From an uncultured Clostridia bacterium (lineage in GTDB: Bacteria; Bacillota; Clostridia; Christensenellales; Aristaeellaceae), in contig CAMJPQ010000031.1 of NCBI GenBank assembly GCA_946407745.1, positions 1-39,509 on the forward strand: a DNA stretch of 39,509 nucleotides, read 5' to 3'. The stretch's first letter is position 1. The number at the start of each line of letters is the position of its first letter. A program made the position numbers and the translations under genes. Under the pieces are notes generated by a model that did no database searches, had not been told where the DNA came from, and saw only the letters and a program-made list of their open reading frames with translations. This document shows positions 20,976 to 28,821 of the stretch, in pieces.

Positions 20976-23552
20976 ATGAACAAGAAAAAGTCAATTGTCC
21001 GTCGCCTGATACCCTGGCTGATCCTGCTGGTGCTGCTGGCCGGCCTGTATTATCTGGGCACCCTGCTGTACGGCAAGAAAGAGACAGAGGTCGTGAACCC
21101 GCCGGTGATCTCCTATTACGAGGGGGGCAAGGAACCCCTTGTGATGGAGAACGACAGCCTGCGCTTTGAACTGGACCCAACCAACACCCAGTTTGTGCTG
21201 ACGGAAAAGAAAACCGGCCGCGAGTGGCGCTCCAATCCGGAAAACGCGGCGAGCGACCCCATCGCCATCAGCACAAACAAGGCGCTGCTGCAGTCGACCA
21301 TGGTGGTGACCTATTCCTCCTCTAACGGTATTATTGATTTCAACAACTATCAGTTTGCCATTGAGAACGGAACCTACACCATTGACCAGCTGGAGGACGG
21401 GGCCATCCGCGTGAATTACGTGGTCGGCAAGATCGAGAAGATCTACATCCTCCCGCAGGCCATCACGCCGGAGCGGTACAAGCAGTTCACCGGCGAGATG
21501 AAGAGCAAGGATTCCAAGAAGGTTTCCAGCGTCTATACACTCTACAAGCCCGAAAAGATTGCCACTGCCGACAATCACGACGAGCTGGTGGCACTGTATC
21601 CCTCTCTGGACGAGCAGGAGTTGTATGTGCTCAAGGCGGACACCTCTGAGAACAACAAGAAGAACATCGCGGCGCTGTTCGAGGCGGCCGGCTATACAGA
21701 GGAAGACTACGAGAACGACATGCAGCTGGTGGCTGGGTCCAAGGAGAACACGGAGCCTGTCTTCAATGTGAGCATTGTCTACCGGCTGGACGGCGACGAC
21801 TTCCTGGTACAGGTGCCCTACAGCGAAATGCGCTACCGTCCGGAGTACCCCATCACTGCTGTGACGGTGCTGCCCATGTTTGGCGCGGCCGGTGTGGATG
21901 AAGAGGGCTTCATGCTCATCCCCGAGGGCGGCGGCGCCCTGATTCACTACAACAACGGCAAGCTGAACCAGAACAGCTACTACGCCAACATGTACGGCTG
22001 GGACTGGGGCTCTGAGCGCACCGAGGTGGTTTCGGAAACCAAGAATACCTTCCCGGTTTTCGGCCTGACGAAGAACGGCGGCTCCTTCCTGTGCATGATG
22101 GAAGGCCCGGCCTCCTTCGGCGGCGTGCAAGCGGACATTTCACAGCGCTACAACAGCTACAACTGGGTCTGCGCGAAGTATACGGTCATCCACTCAGACA
22201 AGTACAATGTGTCCGCCAAAACGGCGCGCCTGGTGTACATGTTTGAGAAAGAGCTGCCGGATGAAACCATACAGCAGCGCTACCGCTTCATTGACAGCGA
22301 CAGCTACAACGACATGGCGCACGTCTATGGAGATTACCTGCGCGACACCTATCCGGAGCTGACGGCAACGGATGCCTCGGAGGAGATGCCGGTGACGGTC
22401 GAACTGGTCGGCGCGATTGACAAAACCGTCGTCAAGTTCGGCATGCCGGTGGACTCCGTGGTGGCTACCACAACCTTTGACCAGGCAAAGAGCATCATTG
22501 ATGACCTGCAGGGCAAGGGCGTAAAAGGCCTGAATGTCCGCATGAGCGGCTGGTCCAACGGCGGTGTGCAGCAAAAGGTGCTCACAAGCGTGCGCGTGGT
22601 GCGCGAAATGGGCGGCGAGAATGGCCTGAAGCAGCTGGTGCAGTACGCAAAGGACAAGAATATACCCCTGTACTTTGACGGCATCAGCACCTTCGCCTAC
22701 CGCAGCGGCATGCTGCAGGGCTTTATCCCCTTCAGGGACGCGGCCCGCTTTACCACCCGCGAGCAGATCATCGTCTACCCCTACTCCTCCATCTGGTACC
22801 AGCAGGATGACTCGCTGGATGCCTTCTACCTCGTGCAGCCGTCCTTCGCGAAGAAAGCGGCCAGCAACCTGATCAACGCGCTGAACAAGTACGGCGCGTA
22901 CGGTGTGGCCTTCCGTGATATCGGCTATCTGCTCAGCGGTGACTATAACCCGAACGAGACCACCACACGCGAGCAGGTGAAGCGGCAGAACGTGGAGACC
23001 ATCGCCGAGGCGAAGGCGGCAGGCGAGCACGTGATGATCAAGGAAGGCTACGACTGGGCGATGCCCTATGTGGACATCATCACGGACATGGACCTGGCCG
23101 GCATGGAATACTCCATCATCGACGAACGCATCCCCTTCTATCAGATGGCGATTCACGGCGCGGTGGATTACACCGGCATGACGATCAACATCGCCGACGA
23201 CTGGGAGACCGAGATGCTGCGGTGCGCTGAGTACGGCGCTGGCCTGAACTTCACCTTCATGGCCGCCGATGCCAAGGTGCTGCAGGATACCTTCCATTCC
23301 AACTACTACGGCGCGGGATATGACGCCTGGGCAAAGGACGCGGCGGACATGATCACCGCCTACCAGACGCAGATGGCGGGGCTCAACCGCCAGAGAATGG
23401 TCGGCCATAATCACCCCGCGGAGCAGGTCAGCGCCACCACCTATGAGGATGGCACGGTTGTGTACGTAAACTACCGGATGGAGCCCTTCACTGTGAACGG
23501 TACCGAAATACCGGCGCGGAGCTATCTTGTGGTAAAGGAGGGGAGTAAATGA
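20976..23552 (+). CDS. Membrane-anchored DUF5696-like protein, putative glycoside hydrolase
   Basis: An 858-residue protein with one N-terminal membrane anchor (about 9-31) and a large outside part. Residues about 55-420 look like a beta-sandwich (SLRFELDPTNTQFVLTEKKT, GREWRSNP; then FNVSIVYRLDGDDFLVQVP). Residues about 470-800 look like a TIM barrel: GVKGLNVRMSGWSNGG, KDKNIPLYFDG, GAYGVAFRDIG (Asp648), EHVMIKEGYDWAMPYVDIIT, MEYSIIDERIPF. A small C-terminal beta domain ends YLVVKEGSK. Sandwich plus barrel is the layout of retaining glycosidases such as GH31/GH36/GH101, and Asp648 or acidic residues near 700-717 could be catalytic. I recall this protein type being labelled DUF5696 and found beside Yip1/NHL/sugar-permease genes, but cannot verify that here. 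Confidence 0.75.
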   Translation: MNKKKSIVRRLIPWLILLVLLAGLYYLGTLLYGKKETEVVNPPVISYYEGGKEPLVMENDSLRFELDPTNTQFVLTEKKTGREWRSNPENAASDPIAISTNKALLQSTMVVTYSSSNGIIDFNNYQFAIENGTYTIDQLEDGAIRVNYVVGKIEKIYILPQAITPERYKQFTGEMKSKDSKKVSSVYTLYKPEKIATADNHDELVALYPSLDEQELYVLKADTSENNKKNIAALFEAAGYTEEDYENDMQLVAGSKENTEPVFNVSIVYRLDGDDFLVQVPYSEMRYRPEYPITAVTVLPMFGAAGVDEEGFMLIPEGGGALIHYNNGKLNQNSYYANMYGWDWGSERTEVVSETKNTFPVFGLTKNGGSFLCMMEGPASFGGVQADISQRYNSYNWVCAKYTVIHSDKYNVSAKTARLVYMFEKELPDETIQQRYRFIDSDSYNDMAHVYGDYLRDTYPELTATDASEEMPVTVELVGAIDKTVVKFGMPVDSVVATTTFDQAKSIIDDLQGKGVKGLNVRMSGWSNGGVQQKVLTSVRVVREMGGENGLKQLVQYAKDKNIPLYFDGISTFAYRSGMLQGFIPFRDAARFTTREQIIVYPYSSIWYQQDDSLDAFYLVQPSFAKKAASNLINALNKYGAYGVAFRDIGYLLSGDYNPNETTTREQVKRQNVETIAEAKAAGEHVMIKEGYDWAMPYVDIITDMDLAGMEYSIIDERIPFYQMAIHGAVDYTGMTINIADDWETEMLRCAEYGAGLNFTFMAADAKVLQDTFHSNYYGAGYDAWAKDAADMITAYQTQMAGLNRQRMVGHNHPAEQVSATTYEDGTVVYVNYRMEPFTVNGTEIPARSYLVVKEGSK

Positions 23553-24529
23553 GCGCAAGAAACAAAAAGGACAAGCGTGAGGCATGGGGCCTGAAAGAAT
23601 CCGTGCTCACCTTCATCCCGGGCAACTCCACCTTCAATTCCATGCGAAGCCGCAACGCGCGGCATGGTGTCGCCTTTATCCTCCCGTTCATCATCGGCTT
23701 CCTGGTGTTCATGCTGTGGCCTCTTCTGCAGTCGCTGATCATGAGCTTCAATGAAGTGAACCTGGTGCAGGGCGGCGGCTTCAAGCAGACCTTTGTCGGG
23801 TTCGACAACTACAAATACGCCTTCGGCGTGGATCCCTACTTCAACAAGCGGCTGGTGGAGGAAATCCCCCGCATGGCCATCAACACTGCGGCCACGCTGG
23901 TGCTGTCCTTCGTCATCGCGGTCATCCTCAACCAGGACTTCAAGGGAAGAACCCTCGCGCGTGCGATCTTCTTCCTGCCGGTGATTCTCTCCAGCGGCGT
24001 GCTGCCCGGCATTGAAAGCCAGAATGAGTTCTACAACATGATGCAGGGCATCTCGGATGAAATTGCCAATTCGTCCGGCGTCAACCTCTCCGCCGCGCTG
24101 CAGGACCTGCTCGCAGTCAGCGGTGTGGGCAGCGGCGTGTTCGATGTGCTGTTTGACATGATCGACTCCATCTACGACATCGTGATGGCCAGCGGCATCC
24201 AGATCATCGTCTTCCTCTCCGGCCTTCAGGCCATCAGCCCCTCGCTGTACGAGGCGGCGGACGTGGAGGGCTGCACGGCCTGGGAAGCCTTCTGGAAGAT
24301 CACCTTCCCGATGGTCAGCCCGCTGCTGCTGGTCAACTCCATTTACACCATCATCGACTTCTTCATGAAGAACGACAACCGGGTGATGGAGCGCATCAAC
24401 GAGCTGATGCAGCGCCTGGAATTCGGCCATGTTTCCGCCATGAGCTGGATCTACTTCGGTGTCGCGCTGGCCTTCATCGGCGTCCTGTCATTTGTGATTT
24501 CACGGGGGGTGCATTACTATGAAGACTAA
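23549..24529 (+). CDS. Sugar ABC transporter permease (MalF-type), pair 2
   Basis: A 326-residue BPD_transp_1 permease: HGVAFILPFIIGFLVFMLWP opens the membrane part, and the coupling loop is EAADVEGCTAWEAFWKITFP followed by MVSP. A longer than usual outside loop (about 148-205, with EFYNMMQGISDEIANSSGV) separates helices three and four. Its start overlaps the DUF5696-like stop by four bases (ATGA) and its end overlaps the next permease by 11 bases. It differs clearly in sequence from the pair-1 MalF-type subunit, so it is not a recent duplicate. Confidence 0.92.
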   Translation: MSARNKKDKREAWGLKESVLTFIPGNSTFNSMRSRNARHGVAFILPFIIGFLVFMLWPLLQSLIMSFNEVNLVQGGGFKQTFVGFDNYKYAFGVDPYFNKRLVEEIPRMAINTAATLVLSFVIAVILNQDFKGRTLARAIFFLPVILSSGVLPGIESQNEFYNMMQGISDEIANSSGVNLSAALQDLLAVSGVGSGVFDVLFDMIDSIYDIVMASGIQIIVFLSGLQAISPSLYEAADVEGCTAWEAFWKITFPMVSPLLLVNSIYTIIDFFMKNDNRVMERINELMQRLEFGHVSAMSWIYFGVALAFIGVLSFVISRGVHYYED

Positions 24530-25526
24530 GCAGGCAGTATCCCCCAGCCAGGCGAGCGCAAACAGAAAGACGCGCAGCTACGCTGCAAAGGCAAAGGCCA
24601 AGAAATGGGCGATTTCCATCGCCCGCGGCCTGCTGCTGTTCGGCCTGTGTTTCATGATCATCCAGCCGATGCTGACACGCTTGAGCACCAGCCTGATGGA
24701 GGAGCGCGACCTGTACGACTCCACCATCGTGCTGCTGCCCAGAAACGTGACCCTGGACAACTTCCGCATCGTGTTTGACCTGACCACCTTCCCCACCTCC
24801 ATGCTGAACACGGTGTGGACGGCGCTGCTGGTGTCGGTGCTGCAGGTCATCTCCACCACACTGGTGGGCTACGGCTTTGCCAGATACGACTTCCCGCTGA
24901 AGAAGTTCTGGTTCGCCTGCGTGGTGGCGCTGATCGTCATTCCGCCGCAGACCATTTCGACCTCGCTGTACACTTACTTTGCGCAGTTCGATTTCCTGGG
25001 CATCGTCAAGCTGTTCAACGGCGGACAGCCGATCAACCTTCGCGGCTCCGTGCTGCCATATGCGCTGATGAGCGCCACCTGCATGGGCCTGAAGGACGGC
25101 CTGTATATCTACATGCTGCGGCAGTACTTCCGCGGCATCCCCAAGTCGCTGGAGGAAGCGGCGTATGTGGACGGCTGCAACACATTCCACACCTTTGTGC
25201 GCATCATGCTGCCGGACGCAGTGCCGACCATCCTCTCCTGCTTCTTGTTCTCCTTCGTGTGGCAGTGGACCGACCTGTTCTATACGAGAAACTTCCTGGC
25301 CACCTCTTCACGGCCGATTTTCTCCACCGAACTGTCCACCATTGTCAGCCGCATGAGCCGCTATTTCTCCGCTGACGCCAGCAAGCCCATCATCGTGCCT
25401 GTCGGCCGCCAGCAGCAGCTGATTTCCATCGGCGTGCTGATCTGCTGCATCCCGCTGATCATTCTCTACTGCTTCACGCAGAAGACCTTCGTTCAGTCCA
25501 TCGCGATGTCCGGCTCCAAGGAGTAA
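24519..25526 (+). CDS. Sugar ABC transporter permease (MalG-type), pair 2
   Basis: A 335-residue BPD_transp_1 permease and the last gene of the operon. It has the MalG-type features: NVTLDNFRIVFDL, a helix block GYGFARYDFPLKKFWFA, and the coupling loop EEAAYVDGCNTFHTFVRIML followed by PDAVP. The C-terminus (QKTFVQSIAMSGSKE) resembles the usual 'Q(R/K)yfv.Gi..GavKg' end of this family. It makes the channel with the preceding permease. No ATPase gene follows; a terminator stands 17 bases after the stop. Confidence 0.92.
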   Translation: MKTKQAVSPSQASANRKTRSYAAKAKAKKWAISIARGLLLFGLCFMIIQPMLTRLSTSLMEERDLYDSTIVLLPRNVTLDNFRIVFDLTTFPTSMLNTVWTALLVSVLQVISTTLVGYGFARYDFPLKKFWFACVVALIVIPPQTISTSLYTYFAQFDFLGIVKLFNGGQPINLRGSVLPYALMSATCMGLKDGLYIYMLRQYFRGIPKSLEEAAYVDGCNTFHTFVRIMLPDAVPTILSCFLFSFVWQWTDLFYTRNFLATSSRPIFSTELSTIVSRMSRYFSADASKPIIVPVGRQQQLISIGVLICCIPLIILYCFTQKTFVQSIAMSGSKE

Positions 25527-25542
25527 TGGCACCCAAACCTAC

Positions 25543-25573
25543 AGCCACCTGCCCCGAGCGGGTGGCTTTTTTT
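25543..25573 (+). terminator. Intrinsic terminator of the glycan transport operon
   Basis: AGCCACC (25543-25549) pairs with GGTGGCT (25561-25567) around an 11-base loop that can pair further, followed by seven T's (25567-25573). Confidence 0.92.
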
Positions 25574-25655
25574 GCGGACGAACAGAAGTCAAGCCAGAGG
25601 CGAAAGAACCACGGCAGGGGAGGAGAGGCAAAAAGACGAACATTTGTGGCAACTA

Positions 25656-25684
25656 TTGACAACATCACTTTAATGCGTTACACT
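25656..25684 (+). promoter_or_regulatory. Promoter of the symporter gene
   Basis: TTGACA (25656-25661) is 17 bases from TACACT (25679-25684). Transcription would start about 25691, leaving a leader of about 68 bases before ATG 25759. Confidence 0.8.
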
Positions 25685-25693
25685 TTAATGCGT
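25666..25693 (+). repeat. Tandem 13-base direct repeat over the symporter promoter
   Basis: CACTTTAATGCGT occurs at 25666-25678 and again at 25681-25693, a period of 15 bases. The first copy fills the spacer and the second covers the -10 box, as expected of an operator for a repressor. Confidence 0.8.
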
Positions 25694-25714
25694 CAAAGCG
25701 CTAAAGCTTTGACG
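25691..25714 (+). promoter_or_regulatory. Inverted repeat at the symporter transcription start
   Basis: CGTCAAAGC (25691-25699) is the exact complement of GCTTTGACG (25706-25714) with a six-base loop. It begins at about +1, so it is either a dyad operator or a 5'-terminal mRNA hairpin. A second small hairpin GCCGCG/CGCGGC (25727-25742) lies just before the AGGAGG site. Confidence 0.7.
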
Positions 25715-25758
25715 GCTCATTAAACAGCCGCGCTGCCGCGGCGCAGGAGGTTGCTTCC

Positions 25759-27303
25759 ATGCTCTTGAAGATACTGCTGCTGCTCGTCTTCTTTGGCACG
25801 ATGATTGCCATTGGACTGTATTGCAGAAAAAACGCGACCGATGTCAATGGCTTTGTGCTGGGTGGAAGGGCTGTCGGGCCCTGGCTGACCGCCTTCGCTT
25901 ATGGCACGTCTTATTTTTCCGCCGTTGTTTTCGTTGGCTACGCGGGACAGTTCGGATGGAAATATGGCATAGCCGCGACCTGGGCGGGCATCGGCAACGC
26001 GTTTCTCGGCTCCCTACTGGCATGGGCTGTGCTCGGCCGGCGCACCCGCATCATGACGCAGCACCTGTCCAGCGCCACCATGCCGGAATTCTTCGGCAGG
26101 CGCTTCGGGTCTGAAAAGCTGAAGATTGCCGCCTCGGCCATCATCTTCATCTTCCTCATTCCTTATACTGCCAGCCTGTACAATGGCCTGAGCCGCCTGT
26201 TCGGCATGGCCTTCAATATCGATTACTCCGTATGCGTTATCGTGATGGCGGTGCTCACGGGCATCTATGTGATCGCGGGTGGCTATATGGCTACAGCCAT
26301 CAATGACTTTGTGCAGGGCATCATCATGATCTTCGGCATCTGCGCGGTGATTGTGGCAGTGCTCAAGAGCCAGGGCGGCTTCATGGCCGCGCTGAACGGA
26401 CTGTCGCAGGTGAGCGACCCTGCGGTGTCCGATGCGCCTGGTGTGTTCAACTCTTTCTTCGGGCCGGATCCCCTGAACCTGCTGGGCGTGGTGATCCTCA
26501 CCTCCCTGGGCACCTGGGGACTGCCGCAGATGGTGCAGAAGTTCTACGCCATCAAGAGCGAAGGTGCGATCACCAAGGGCATGATCATCTCCACCATTTT
26601 CGCGACCATCGTCGCCGGCGGCTGCTATTTCCTCGGCGGCTTCGGACGGCTGTTTGCTGACAAGATCGATATCGCGGCCAATGGCTATGACTCCGTGGTA
26701 CCCACCATGCTGGCCGGCCTGCCGGATATCCTGATTGCGGTTGTGGTCATACTGGTGCTTTCTGCGTCGATGTCCACGCTCTCCTCGCTGGTGCTCACCT
26801 CTTCTTCCACGCTCACGCTGGACCTGCTGAAGGGCCACCTTGTGAAGAAAATGGACGAGAAGAAGCAGCTGACCATCATGCGCAGCCTCATCGTGGTCTT
26901 CATCGCCATCTCCGTGGTGCTGGCGATTGTGCAGTATCAGCAGAATGTGACCTTTATCGCGCAGCTGATGGGCGTCAGCTGGGGCGCGCTGGCCGGTGCC
27001 TTCCTGGCCCCCTTCCTCTATGGCCTGTACTGGAAGCGCACTACGCCCATTGCCTGCTGGGTGAGCTTCATCTTCTCCACTGTAGTGATGGTCGCCAATA
27101 TCTTCGTCCGCGGCAGCTTCCCTGTGCTGCTGCAGTCCCCCATCAATGCCGGTGCCTTCTGCATGCTGGCCGGCCTGGTGATTGTGCCGCTGGTGAGCCT
27201 TGTGACCCGCGCTCCGGACAAAGAATTGGTGGAGAATGCCTTCTCCTGCTACAACCTCAAGGTCACCGTCCGCCAGAGCGAGGCGCTGGGGGACGAAACC
27301 TGA
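25759..27303 (+). CDS. Sodium:solute symporter (SSS family)
   Basis: A 514-residue membrane transporter with about 13 helices. It shows the SSS core: DVNGFVLGGRAVGPWLTAFA then YGTSYFSAVVFVGYAG (helix 1 with the conserved 'a.s.sa..f.G' region), GGYMATAINDFVQGIIMIFG (the family's 'GG...v..tD..Q...m' signature), WGLPQMVQKFYAIKSE ('G.pq...r...a.s') and SASMSTLSSLVLTSSSTLTL (the Na2-site 'Sa.mSt..s.l...s...t.D' region). It drives uptake with the sodium gradient; the solute could be a sugar acid, amino acid or other metabolite and cannot be told. ATG 25759 has AGGAGG eight bases upstream. Its promoter carries operator-like repeats, so expression is probably solute-responsive. Confidence 0.93.
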   Translation: MLLKILLLLVFFGTMIAIGLYCRKNATDVNGFVLGGRAVGPWLTAFAYGTSYFSAVVFVGYAGQFGWKYGIAATWAGIGNAFLGSLLAWAVLGRRTRIMTQHLSSATMPEFFGRRFGSEKLKIAASAIIFIFLIPYTASLYNGLSRLFGMAFNIDYSVCVIVMAVLTGIYVIAGGYMATAINDFVQGIIMIFGICAVIVAVLKSQGGFMAALNGLSQVSDPAVSDAPGVFNSFFGPDPLNLLGVVILTSLGTWGLPQMVQKFYAIKSEGAITKGMIISTIFATIVAGGCYFLGGFGRLFADKIDIAANGYDSVVPTMLAGLPDILIAVVVILVLSASMSTLSSLVLTSSSTLTLDLLKGHLVKKMDEKKQLTIMRSLIVVFIAISVVLAIVQYQQNVTFIAQLMGVSWGALAGAFLAPFLYGLYWKRTTPIACWVSFIFSTVVMVANIFVRGSFPVLLQSPINAGAFCMLAGLVIVPLVSLVTRAPDKELVENAFSCYNLKVTVRQSEALGDET

Positions 27304-27325
27304 CCGTCTGCTGAATGAAAGCATG

Positions 27326-27358
27326 ACAATGCCTGCGCATCCGCTGCGCAGGCATTGT
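27326..27358 (+). other. Long hairpin between symporter and amidohydrolase genes
   Basis: ACAATGCCTGCGCA (27326-27339) pairs perfectly with TGCGCAGGCATTGT (27345-27358), a 14-bp stem with a five-base loop. No T run follows on either strand, so it is more likely an mRNA stability or processing element than a terminator. Confidence 0.75.
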
Positions 27359-27383
27359 ACGCTGAAAACCCGGAAGGCGAAAA

Positions 27384-28259
27384 ATGACGATTGATTTTCA
27401 CACGCACACCTTTCCAGACGCTATCGCCGGCAAAGCAGTACGCAAGCTGGCCGGAAACAGCCATACCATGCCTTTTCTGGATGGGACGGCGAATGCGCTG
27501 CGGGGCAGCATGCGGCGGGCCGGCATCGATCGCTGTGTGGTGCTGCCTGTGGCCACAGCCGCGAGGCAGGTACCCCATATCAATGACGCGGCGCTGGAGA
27601 CGGACCGCCATGCGGAGGAGACAGGGGTTTATTCCCTCGGAGGGATGCATCCGGATTATGAGTCCTTCGCCGAGGAGCTGCGAAGGCTGAAGGACGGGGG
27701 CATTCGCGGCATTAAGCTGCACCCGCCCTATCAGGGGGTCGACTTTGACGACGCGCGCACGCTGCGCATCCTCTCCGCCTGCGCGGAGCTGGGACTTTTT
27801 GTGGTGATCCATGCCGGATGGGATGTCGGCCTGCCGGGCGAGGCGCAGGCCCTGCCGGAAAAGATTTACCGGGCGGTGCGGGCCGTTGGCCCCGTCCGGC
27901 TGGTGTGCGCGCACATGGGCGGCTGGCGGTGCTGGGATGAAGTGGAAACGCTGCTGAGCGACACGCCGGTGCTCATCGATACCGCGTTCTCGCTCGGCAG
28001 CATGACCCCGCTCGACGATGGTACCGCGTGGCGGGATGAGGACCTGCGGATGATGGCGGAGGAGCAGTTCATCCGCCTTGTGCGCCGCTTTGGCGCGGAG
28101 CGCGTGCTGTTCGGCACCGACTCCCCCTGGGCGGACCAGAAAACAGCGCTGGCCGACTTTCTGGCGCTGCCCCTGAGCGAGCAGGAAAAGACGCAGATAC
28201 TCGGCGGAAATGCCGCGAGTCTGATGGGCTGGACGGAGAGAGGCTCTGCGCCGCAATAA
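27384..28259 (+). CDS. Amidohydrolase-2 family metal-dependent hydrolase
   Basis: A 291-residue cytoplasmic TIM-barrel enzyme of the Amidohydro_2 group. The metal-binding N-terminal HxH is in DFHTHTFPD; later signatures are GGMHPDY, GIRGIKLHPPYQG (a lysine/histidine strand), VVIHAGWD, VCAHMGGW and VLFGTDSPW (the conserved catalytic Asp). The gene starts at ATG 27384 after GGAAGG, about 80 bases after the symporter stop, with a hairpin but no promoter between, so the pair are probably co-transcribed. Members hydrolyse or decarboxylate small molecules, which would fit catabolism of whatever the symporter imports. The substrate is not predictable. Confidence 0.87.
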   Translation: MTIDFHTHTFPDAIAGKAVRKLAGNSHTMPFLDGTANALRGSMRRAGIDRCVVLPVATAARQVPHINDAALETDRHAEETGVYSLGGMHPDYESFAEELRRLKDGGIRGIKLHPPYQGVDFDDARTLRILSACAELGLFVVIHAGWDVGLPGEAQALPEKIYRAVRAVGPVRLVCAHMGGWRCWDEVETLLSDTPVLIDTAFSLGSMTPLDDGTAWRDEDLRMMAEEQFIRLVRRFGAERVLFGTDSPWADQKTALADFLALPLSEQEKTQILGGNAASLMGWTERGSAPQ

Positions 28260-28285
28260 AAACTGCCTTTGGAATGATACACAAA

Positions 28286-28314
28286 GCCCCTGCCGGTCAA
28301 TGTCCGGCAGGGGC
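28286..28314. terminator. Terminator between the convergent amidohydrolase and rimI genes
   Basis: GCCCCTGCCGG (28286-28296) pairs with CCGGCAGGGGC (28304-28314) around a seven-base loop. The flanks are short T-rich tracts on both strands (TTTGTGT on the minus side, weaker on the plus side). Confidence 0.78.
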
Positions 28315-28320
28315 GCATTG

Positions 28321-28821
28321 TTACACTTCTGTATGCAGGGTTTCTTCTTCCTCAAAGTCGTCTTCCACGGCAGGCAGCTGGTCGCAGACCATGATCAGGG
28401 CATCCTCGCCGTTGTCCTCATAGTACTTTTTCCTCCGGCCCACGGTGATGAAGCCGAGCGATGTGTACAGGGAGATGGCTGGCTGGTTGCTCTGGCGGAC
28501 CTCCAGCGTCACGTAAGCGGCGCCAAGGTTGGAAACATACTGCAGCAGCGCGGCGGTCAGCCTCCTGCCGATGCCCTGGCCGCGTTGCGACTCTTCCACC
28601 GCGATGTTGGTGATGTGGCTCTCGTCGATGATCAGCCACGCGCCGGCGAAACCCGCCACGTGGCCGTTCACTTCCGCCACAAGGTAGCGCGCCGCGGGGT
28701 TCGCGGTCAGCTCATGCTCGTAGGAGGAACGCGGCCAGGGGCGCGCGAAGGTGCTCTCCTCGATGACCATGACCTCGTCCAGGTCGCTCAGCTGCATGCG
28801 TCGGATACGGCAGTCAGGCAT
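28321..28821 (-). CDS. rimI: Ribosomal protein S18 alanine N-acetyltransferase-like GNAT protein
   Basis: A 166-residue GNAT acetyltransferase. The acetyl-CoA binding motif is QRGQGIGRRLTAALL (consensus Q/RxxGxG/A); other marks are ITNIAVEES, TLEVRQSNQPAISLYTSLGF (RimI consensus 'LEVRxSNxxAixLYxkxGF') and GRRKKYYEDNGEDALIM ('R..YY....EDA..M'). RimI acetylates the N-terminal alanine of protein S18. An acidic tail (VEDDFEEEETLHTEV) extends the C-terminus beyond the usual end. Start 28821 is chosen because it gives the expected N-terminus and an eight-base overlap with the end of tsaB; a GGAGGCGATG box lies upstream. Confidence 0.93.
   Translation of the reverse strand: MPDCRIRRMQLSDLDEVMVIEESTFARPWPRSSYEHELTANPAARYLVAEVNGHVAGFAGAWLIIDESHITNIAVEESQRGQGIGRRLTAALLQYVSNLGAAYVTLEVRQSNQPAISLYTSLGFITVGRRKKYYEDNGEDALIMVCDQLPAVEDDFEEEETLHTEV

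Noticed and set aside
22194-23585. Open reading frame of 463 codons on the minus strand inside the DUF5696-like gene
   Set aside because: Antisense shadow with His/Val/Arg-rich low-complexity composition and no ribosome site or recognisable motif.
26014-27324. Open reading frame of 436 codons on the minus strand inside the symporter gene
   Set aside because: It lies opposite a clear membrane transporter gene. Its composition (many His, Gln, Arg, Gly) is the usual antisense shadow of a GC-rich gene, and it shows no domain.
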